Source: Bdellovibrionales bacterium
GTDB lineage: Bacteria > Bdellovibrionota > Bdellovibrionia > Bdellovibrionales > Bdellovibrionaceae
Direction: 5' to 3'
Assembly (NCBI GenBank): GCA_016713585.1
Contig: JADJOV010000006.1
Coordinates: 76,992 to 140,991 of the forward strand
Length of the DNA stretch: 64,000 nt
Position numbers and translations under genes: made by a program
The notes under the pieces: model-generated
Databases searched by the model: none
Seen by the model: the letters and a program-made list of their open reading frames with translations, nothing else
What the model was told of the DNA's origin: nothing
Shown here: positions 57,926-64,000 of the stretch, one piece after another
Layout: every line of letters starts with the position of its first letter
Position numbering within the stretch: position 1 is the first letter of the stretch

Positions 57926-58525
57926 ATGGATGGACTAATTATTGAGGGTGTTGCTGGCACCGGCAAATCAACAATCATTTCAGGGTTACGTGATAGTAAC
58001 TCTTTTAAACGGCTCAAGTCCTCATTTAAAATTATTTATGAAGAACAGACAACAGGAGAACTCGTTGCCGAACTTCGTGATGAGCGACTATCAGATCAAG
58101 ATCGTTATTCTAGATTAGCTCAACTCATGCCGACCATTCAGACCCGAAAAGCGTCTGGCGAATTTCTTGTTCTTGAGCGCTTCCACCCCACATTCTTCGC
58201 GTTGATGCCTAAATGTACTTTATTTGAAAGTTTCGACCAACAATTGTTGAAATTGAATTTCGGTTTAGTCCTATTGGATTTACCAAACAATAATTTTGGA
58301 GATAGATCTTTTTTTCGTCCTGAAATGGAAAATCAGAACTGGAGTAAGAATCTTATTGACTGGTATGGATCTCAGGAAGCGTCTATACTTGCGTTTATAG
58401 AGTCCCAAGAGAGACGAAGAAAATTTCTTGAGGTAACCAAACTAAAGAGCATTCTGATTGACACCAGTGAACGAAACTGGGAAGCCTATATCAAATCCAT
58501 TATCAAATTCGTTGCTGAACAATAA
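57926..58525 (+). CDS. P-loop kinase-like ATPase
   Basis: 199 aa. Walker A GVAGTGKSTI lies at the very N-terminus; EFLVLERFHPTFFAL resembles the DR(F/Y/H) site of deoxynucleoside and thymidylate kinases; FGLVLLDLPNNNFGDRSFFR and EVTKLKSILIDTSERNWEAY fit the later strands and lid. Substrate unknown; AAA_28-type or dNK-like are options. It is one of few undisrupted frames in the decayed region. The 203 bases before it hold nothing evident. Confidence 0.7.
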   Translation: MDGLIIEGVAGTGKSTIISGLRDSNSFKRLKSSFKIIYEEQTTGELVAELRDERLSDQDRYSRLAQLMPTIQTRKASGEFLVLERFHPTFFALMPKCTLFESFDQQLLKLNFGLVLLDLPNNNFGDRSFFRPEMENQNWSKNLIDWYGSQEASILAFIESQERRRKFLEVTKLKSILIDTSERNWEAYIKSIIKFVAEQ

Positions 58526-59004
58526 CACTGCTCAAGTGACTGAAGCGTAACCATGAAGTTACATACTTCCTAATTAGCAGTTTCATGGATATCAATCTTA
58601 TAAAATGGCAGACAAATCAACGTTGAATGCATTGAAGGCGGCGGATAGGTATTGCAAGTTGCCAGACTGCCAGCTAAGCTGCAGGTCGACCAAGTATTGG
58701 GGTTGACGAAGACCAAACATGATATTTCTAATCAATCTTTTTCTTCAATACATAGTTCGACCAATCAAAAAGATAATATACCTCTGTGCTGAGCGACTAA
58801 CACAAAGATCGGCTTGATTAGATAAACTTTCCTTTCATTAGAAACTCAAGAGATACAACAAATGATTTAGATTGATCAACAGCTTAAGATTTGCGATGCG
58901 GCCGTCATCAAAGTTCGCCAATCCTGACCGGACTAAAACGAAATAAATCAGTGCTTCCAGACCTCGCCTGCCATGGATCGAAGTGCCATTCCAAATAGTG
59001 AAGT
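58526..59004. other. Region without a convincing gene
   Basis: 479 bases. A 44-codon minus-strand frame (about 58860-58995) is open but has no start signal or recognised content. No RNA gene or repeat was identified. Confidence 0.5.
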
Positions 59005-59504
59005 TCAAATAACCATACCGAAGTGGTAACTGATCCGAGAAAACGCCTTCTTAAAGGCTGTTCGATTTTCGGCAGCTTGAAGATATTTTGTGAGATTTGG
59101 ATAGCTCTCTAAAAGGTCTGTATGGTGAACATACAGCAAACATGTTACGAAAAGTAGATCTACCAAAAGAAAATCATTTCCTGTCACATATTTTGCAATC
59201 CAAATTTTTTTTCCGGCGTTTCCTGTTCGGGGATCAATTTCTTTTCTTTGTGTGCCAGATAACTACATATAGCGGAAGACTCAAAAATCGAGAATTCTCC
59301 GTCACTCAAAGTTGGGACTTTACCCGTTGGATTCAACTTTAAGTATTCTGGTGTTTGAGTCTCACCTTTTTGGGGGTCTAGAACGACAAACTCGTAATTC
59401 AAATTCAATTCTTCCAACATCCAACTTACACGGAAATCGCGAGTGATGCCCTTTAGTTCTTTTAAAGCAGGTTTAATTCCAAAAAGTTTAATCATCTGTT
59501 TCAT
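59005..59504 (-). pseudogene. Glutathione S-transferase with missing middle
   Basis: The N-terminal thioredoxin-fold domain is intact (MIKLFGIKPALKELK, RVSWMLEELNLNYEFVVLDP, LKLNPTGKVPTLSDGEFSIF, ESSAICSYLA). After LIPEQETPEKKFG it changes frame and jumps to YVTGNDFLLVDLLFVTCLL and PNLTKYLQAAENRTAF, the end of the helical domain. About 70-80 residues between are missing by comparison with normal GSTs. Start ATG 59504 or 59495. Inactive as written. Confidence 0.8.
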
Positions 59505-59551
59505 TCAAAATAAATTTTTCCTGGCTGATTTAAATCAAAAGGTCGAACCTG

Positions 59552-59945
59552 TCAATCACGAACCTCCACTTCATTCCCAGCTTGAAGGGAATCAAAAACT
59601 TCAACGATGTCGTTGTTACTAAACCGAATACAACCGCGAGATGCTGGTTTACCTAAAAGATGCTCTTGGTTCGTACCGTGAAGATAGATGTACCTTTTGA
59701 AGGTATTTGCATTGTGATTCTCCGCTCCTTCAAGCCAAAGTAAACCGAGTCAGCACAAGATCTTCATCTGATGAGGATAGCGGGTTGGTCGGATCATTTG
59801 ACCAAATCTCGCCAGTCGAAATTCTTGATCTTAGAACGCCTCCGATTGGTAAGCCAAAGCCGACTTTAAGCCACCCTGAGCTTACCAGTTGGGTAGCAAT
59901 AGCTACCTTCTTCACAGCCCAATCCTTGAGCGCAGCTGAGATTCG
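59552..59945 (-). pseudogene. L,D-transpeptidase (YkuD) remnant
   Basis: Read on the minus strand, the end is clear: KRYIYLHGTNQEHLLGKPAS and RGCIRFSNNDIVEVFDSLQA, stop at 59552. HGT...SRGCIR holds the catalytic His and Cys of YkuD enzymes, which crosslink peptidoglycan or attach proteins. The preceding GLPIGGVLRSRISTGEIWSN and NPLSSSDEDLVLTR is in another frame (break near 59725-59745). The N-terminus and start are lost. Catalytic residues survive, but the gene looks broken at least twice. Confidence 0.7.
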
Positions 59946-60018
59946 GTAAATTTTAAGAAGTTTAATCCCATCCCAAAGTCTCGGCTACTTGTTCCTTACT
60001 TTTGACGAACATTTTCTC

Positions 60019-60563
60019 TTAGACTTTCTTCATTAGACTTTTAATGTTATCAAGTTCTTGAACTGTAAGATCAGATTTAGACAAAACGTTGACTATAAAT
60101 GCAGTCTTGCCTTCCACACACTCATCAATCGACATAGCTGCAGATGCCAATCGTCTCTTGATGTTGCCATATTCATTTCGTGATTGTTCATTTGCTCGCA
60201 GGTGGTCTCTTAAAAAGAGATGATTCTTGAGAGCAGTACAATCTTTCGTACAAGCATAGAGATTGTGCTTTATGGAATCGTTAGGCACTCGGAATGCCTC
60301 GCGGCCCTCAATGCCCATATTACCTCTATGAACATAACCGATAAGCTCAAGTGCTCGGATCACATATTGTAGTCGTTTCGCATCTTCAACGACAATGTCC
60401 ATGTCAATTATTGGTTTCGCTGCCAAACCAGGAACAGAAGTACTTCCCACGTGCTCTTATAGAGATCGCCCATTCTTGAATGAGTGGCCAGAGCTGGGGC
60501 CTTCAAATGATTCAAATCGTGTTGCCCACTTAGGATTATAGCTTCACCGACTATTCCGCTCAT
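60019..60563 (-). CDS. GrpB (UPF0157) family protein, frame-broken
   Basis: GrpB proteins are nucleotidyltransferase-fold proteins of unclear role. The clear part is HVGSTSVPGLAAKPIIDMDI, HNLYACTKDCTALKNHLFLR, DHLRANEQSRNEYGNIKRRL and KTAFIVNVL. The N-terminus YNPKWATRFESFE is in the same frame but separated by a stop near 60455-60460; ATG 60563 is reached through a shift near 60540. The start overlaps the stop of the acetyltransferase gene (ATGA). Third gene of a compact minus-strand operon. Confidence 0.7.
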
Positions 60564-61065
60564 CTGCAAAGATCCGCCATCTTGATGTTTCGACCAGACA
60601 ATACGAACTCAGTAGGGTTGTTTTTGGTGTCACGATTGAATTGAGGCCAATAAAACTCAATAGACCTGCCATTGAAGAATCCATTTCTAATCCAATGCTT
60701 TAACGAACAAAGTCGCTCAACCAACTCCATTCTCTGATAAAAATCGGAGGTTTTGCCTGCAGGCCTAAAACCAAACTTCGAATATGTTGATCGACGACCA
60801 GAAAACTCAGCCTCATTGACGTGGCGGCGAGTTGATATTCGCTTACCTCGGAATCCGTCTTTTAAGAAAAGGCAATGAATCGACCACTCATTGGTGTTAC
60901 CGATGTTTGGCAATCGTGACCGACAGGGTCGATCATTGGATCGATCGCAATCCACCCGATGCACGTCTGAACTTGATATACGAGCAAACCTCTAACTTTT
61001 TTCTCGGTACTCCTCAAAGAAACAAAATCATTCCAATTTTCAGAACTAACTTTCTGGCTTTTCAT
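60560..61065 (-). CDS. GNAT-family acetyltransferase, frame-broken
   Basis: ATG 61065 lies inside the end of the HAD gene. NWNDFVSLRSTEKKVRGL and CIGWIAID in one frame join NDRPCRSRLPNIGNTNEWSI, HCLFLKDGFRGKRIS in the next (break near 60955), then YSKFGFRPAGKTSDFYQRME. WSIHCLF followed by FRGKRI is the beta4/acetyl-CoA loop and YSKFGF the last GNAT block. Another disturbance is likely around 60790-60820. About 165 aa when joined. The stop overlaps the grpB start. Confidence 0.6.
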
Positions 61066-61662
61066 CAATGTCTCCCATCTGCAGAAAGGTTTCAATTGAC
61101 CGGTAATGATGAGTTACCATACCCAGTTCGTTTCCAGTTTGAATGTGGAGAAAGAATCATCAACAAACAAAATCTCTTGATGGTTCGCATCCAAGATCCT
61201 TTAGGACGTGCTGGTAGATTTTTATGTCTGGCTTACAAATGCCGATATCAGCCGAGTTAAAGATTTTGAAGAATCGATTTTCAATTCCAAGTCTCGTAAG
61301 ATCCCGCTTGAGTCGAGAAGTGCCGTTTGTAAGTATAGCGACCGGAATCCCGGCGAATTTTGATTCAACATGAAGAAGATAACGCTGATCCACAATTCCA
61401 GAAAAGTCGCTCCATTCCGCGAATGGCGGCCGTAGCGACTTTCTCGCCACACTTTTTGATAATGATTTTGCTGTTTCAGCGATCGCCACTCTTCGTCCGA
61501 AATAAGTCCACATACGGCTTGAGAAAGGAGAGTCTTTTCAAAAGGTCGCGGCAAATATAACTCCTCCAGGAAGACCAGGTTTCTGTCGATCGAGCCAGCT
61601 CGCTCAGGTGGGTACAGCCTAATAACGCCGTCCAAATCAGACAGCAGAAACCTAATCTTCAC
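61046..61662 (-). CDS. HAD-superfamily hydrolase, several frame breaks
   Basis: GTG 61662 starts KIRFLLSDLDGVIRLYPPER, with DLDGV as motif I. After a shift near 61440-61500 the frame reads VAILTNGTSRLKRDLTRLG (motif II) and NSADIGICKPDIKIYQHVLK (motif III Lys). Another shift near 61150 leads to EILFVDDSF (motif IV) and then TGNELGMVTHHYRSIETFL, stop at 61046. About 205 aa, a phosphatase-type HAD. First of three overlapping genes, with GNAT and GrpB. Confidence 0.65.
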
Positions 61663-61812
61663 TTATCTGTCCCCACAGCAATATCGCACTACTTTCATTT
61701 ATGGTACTAACTGACTTCGATTTTATAACCGTCGGGGTTCAAAAAATCCAGGCAAAACCCAGGCGGAGGTTCGACTTCCCTGTATGAGTGGATAAGAGAT
61801 CACAAGGACCTT

Positions 61813-62213
61813 TCATTGAGCTTCTCTCTCATACATAGCATCTATAACTACAAATTCTTTTCCATTCCATTTGTAAGTAAAATGTAACGAATGCTGTGCC
61901 CCATTTGTCATGCCATCTTTCTTGAAGTTGACCATCTTTGACCTCATATCGAGAATTTCGATTCCGTCCAACTTTGCAAGATAATCAATGCCTCCATAGA
62001 TTCCTTTGTTGTCTTCGAAAGGCATTACCTGCGGATATTGATTTTCTAAAATATAGACTGCGTGAATATCTGGGCCAGCTGTTCCAGTCATGCAAGTTGA
62101 GCCCAACAATCAGAGCGACCAAATCATCTAAACCATTCAGTTTTTTAAAGGAGATAGATTCGATATTCACATCTGAGGTAATTCTATACGATTCAGGAAT
62201 TTTTCAAATTTAA
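61813..62213 (-). pseudogene. Hypothetical protein C-terminal part, frame-broken
   Basis: Two frames join as NIESISFKKLNGLDDLVALI, VGLNLHD, then DIHAVYILENQYPQVMPFED, GIYGGIDYLAKLDGIEILDM and HSLHFTYKWNGKEFVVIDAM. It is coherent protein sequence with a beta-rich end (break near 62095). No start with a ribosome site and no family recognised. Confidence 0.4.
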
Positions 62214-62336
62214 CGTCTTTGATAGATCGGTATGTCACTCTTTGTATCGGCCCCGTAGGCAACGGACAAAGCTGAGCTGACGATAGTACAAAAACCTCTT
62301 CATGCAGCGAAATCTCCTATGTCATTCCTGTTAGAG

Positions 62337-62585
62337 GCTAGGTTGTTGACTGCAATAGCACCGCAGGTTCCGTATAGCCTTTCTGATTTCTTGTCCAAAC
62401 CACGAGAAACGTTCATTTCTCAATTCGTAACTATTAAATTCGCAATCTTCTTCACCTTTTCCATGGGACTCGGCACACCTTCCTTTGAATAGGTAGTTGA
62501 ACACAGCGGTGACACCATGACCTTCGAAAACCTCTATTAGTCGTTCACCCTTTCTAGGTTCGGCTTTGTTAGGTTTCTTTTGAAT
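62337..62585 (-). pseudogene. Coding-like remnant without start
   Basis: The minus strand stays open for 82 codons and reads KAEPRKGERLIEVFEGHGVT, AVFNYLFKGRCAESHGKGEE, DCEFNSYELRNERFSWFGQE, with four Cys. It looks like real protein, and related sequence continues upstream in another frame (SELENLELQNPSSLSVDGKD, near 62640). Not recognised. Confidence 0.35.
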
Positions 62586-63858
62586 CCGAAATCTGATAAT
62601 TTTTGTTTAAAGAGAGAGGTCTTTTCCGTCAACGCTTAATGAAGATGGATTCTGCAGTTCCAAATTCTCTAATTCAGACCAAGCGTATATTTTTTTGAAT
62701 CTTGTTTTTGAAGCTGCAGCCGCATCCATTGCCAGGCTGCAAGTGGGCCAACTAATGTTGGTTTTTGCATCTGCAAGTTCTAATAGAAGGGTTAGGAGGA
62801 CAAAGGAGAAAAATTATCTTTCGCATGGTGATCAAGGATAAGCAAACAATTCCTGACTGTAAAGAAAATAATGTCTCCTGATCGTGCTGAATTGGCCATG
62901 ATCGAGGGACCCAAAAAATCCAGGTAGAGGATGGAGATTTCATTTGAGTTCATAAGGGATCACGAAAACTCCGAAGCTCTGGAAGCCTTGGAATTATACG
63001 CTTTGAATTTTCAGTGGGTTACGTGATTTTGCGAATTTTCATCGAGAGATAAATGGCGGAGAGTTTTTGACTGAACACACCCGCTTAAGAATGGGGGGGA
63101 GAAGAAATTCAATAGGGTTTTCGTGCAATTTCAAAAGTATCAAACACCCCTTAAAGGTGGTTGCTGGTATATTCCCCACCCATGGGCGGAAATTTCGCGA
63201 GATTTTGATGGATTTTCGATAGTGAGGCGTCCGTAAGGGTTGGTCTTGCCTGGATGATTTACGGCCAAGTTTGACCAGACGGAACCTCAGCATAAAAACA
63301 GCTACCCCTAGAACTGATAGCGAGGTTAGCCGCCTGGCTGCGCCACGAATCCAGGGTCCACCCCGATCCAAACTACGCTACCGTTGTGGTCCATGAATGC
63401 TGAACTTTAACTTTAGTGGGGTCTGCGCCCCCATTGATAAATGGATACTCGGATGTGGGTGCGGGAGTGGCCGTAATCACCGCAATAATTGGTTGAAGAT
63501 AGTGTTCCACTAGACGAGTAACCCACATTTCCAGAGGAACAACCCCAGGAAAGCAACAGTTCCACTGAGAAAGGATTCACAGCTAAAACAAGGCCTGTAA
63601 TGTTATGAAGATATGATTGTGTCAACAACACAGACACCACGAATACAGCCAACAATAAAAGAAACTCCAACGAGGTCTCGTAATTACGTTTCCAGAAGGA
63701 ATAGCTTTGGAAGGCGTTGTATTTTGAAACAGATTAACGTGAAATATTCTTTAAACAATATTATCATTTTGGACAATTGTCCCGTCCCCGACACCTTACG
63801 ACCCCTCGGCGTAACCTATTCCCCATTAGGGATGGGTTGTCTCTTGTGAGAAGATTAT
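62586..63858. other. Region without a defensible gene
   Basis: About 1.27 kb. It contains the continuation of the preceding remnant (to about 62735), a short frame near 62931 (MEISFEFIRDHENSEALEAL) that resembles one at 61770, and open frames at 63039-63371 and 63413-63670 (minus) that lack starts and recognisable content. Probably decayed insertions. Confidence 0.45.
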
Positions 63859-63999
63859 TTAACACGGTGGATTTGCCTTTCCGAAAACAACAGTTTCCTT
63901 GGAAATGGATTTACACAACCACAGGGACTTACCGATATCCATCGAAACAATCGTATCGTCAGGACAAATCAGTTGATTTGCTGGCTGAGAGCAGGCCAT
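63859..63999 (-). CDS. Possible C-terminal part of an exported protein, at window edge
   Basis: 46 codons from 63999 to TAA 63859 read MACSQPANQLICPDDTIVSM, DIGKSLWLCKSISKETVVFG, KANPPC. Four Cys and a leading MACSQ look like the lipobox region of a lipoprotein whose signal peptide starts outside the window. Speculative. Confidence 0.25.
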   Translation of the reverse strand: MACSQPANQLICPDDTIVSMDIGKSLWLCKSISKETVVFGKANPPC

Positions 64000-64000
64000 C

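Noticed and set aside
58860..58995. Short minus-strand frame (GRRGLEALIYFVLVRSG)
   Set aside because: Only 44 codons, no start signal, next to a pseudogene.
62752..63670. Minus-strand open frames at 62752-62943, 63039-63371 and 63413-63670
   Set aside because: No start signals, odd composition and no family resemblance; more likely non-coding or decayed.

Overview
The window looks like a moderately AT-rich chromosome segment of a Bdellovibrio-like bacterium (Bdellovibrionota). The evidence is a single-fold bacterial histone closely resembling B. bacteriovorus Bd0055, a fused SdhC of the cytochrome b558 type, lineage-typical HNH and exported proteins, and a Rho with a long disordered N-terminus.

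Layout. 1-7.1 kb: etfB-etfA (minus, etfA runs off the edge), the divergent sdhCAB operon and an exported subtilisin-like protease. 7.1-8.7 kb: remnants of toxin-antitoxin-type genes (nucleotidyltransferase tail plus ribbon-helix-helix partner, MNT fragment, HEPN fragment) with a striking double palindrome. 8.7-14.8 kb: acetyltransferase, two exported proteins of unknown function, a DUF4143-type ATPase with a 26-bp palindrome at its start codon, a hydrolase and an FHA protein. 14.9-22.2 kb: rpsF-DUF2232-rplI (no rpsR), dnaB, a Fis-like regulator, queE, ftsK. 22.2-28.4 kb: exported proteins and a lysine/DAP/folate cluster (LptM-like lipoprotein, dapF stub, dapA, dapB, folK-like). 28.4-37.4 kb: murD, metallophosphoesterase, histone, ligA, gatCAB, DUF192. 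37.5-45 kb: LysM lipoprotein, PilZ, rho, HNH protein, exported proteins. 45.2-53.8 kb: rpmE, prfA, prmC, murA, a GYF/TPR protein, serS. tRNA-Ser(UGA) at 53.86 kb marks the change to a decayed accessory region (54-64 kb) with an IS1380-like remnant, a metallopeptidase lipoprotein, a P-loop kinase-like gene, broken GST, L,D-transpeptidase, and an overlapping HAD-GNAT-GrpB operon.

A major theme is broken reading frames. About fifteen normally single-copy genes (sdhA, dapB, folK, ligA, gatC, gatB, rho, prmC and others) are split by one-base shifts, often in homopolymer runs. This fits uncorrected sequencing indels much better than loss of so many essential functions. I therefore give joined calls. 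Three places are different because sequence is missing: sdhA (about 30-35 codons), dapF (nearly all) and the GST (middle third). No CRISPR array was seen, and no complete new system can be claimed. The most unusual items are the histone gene with its palindromic upstream region, the palindrome-led ATPase, the tandem palindrome of the TA remnant, and the pair of lineage-specific exported proteins.
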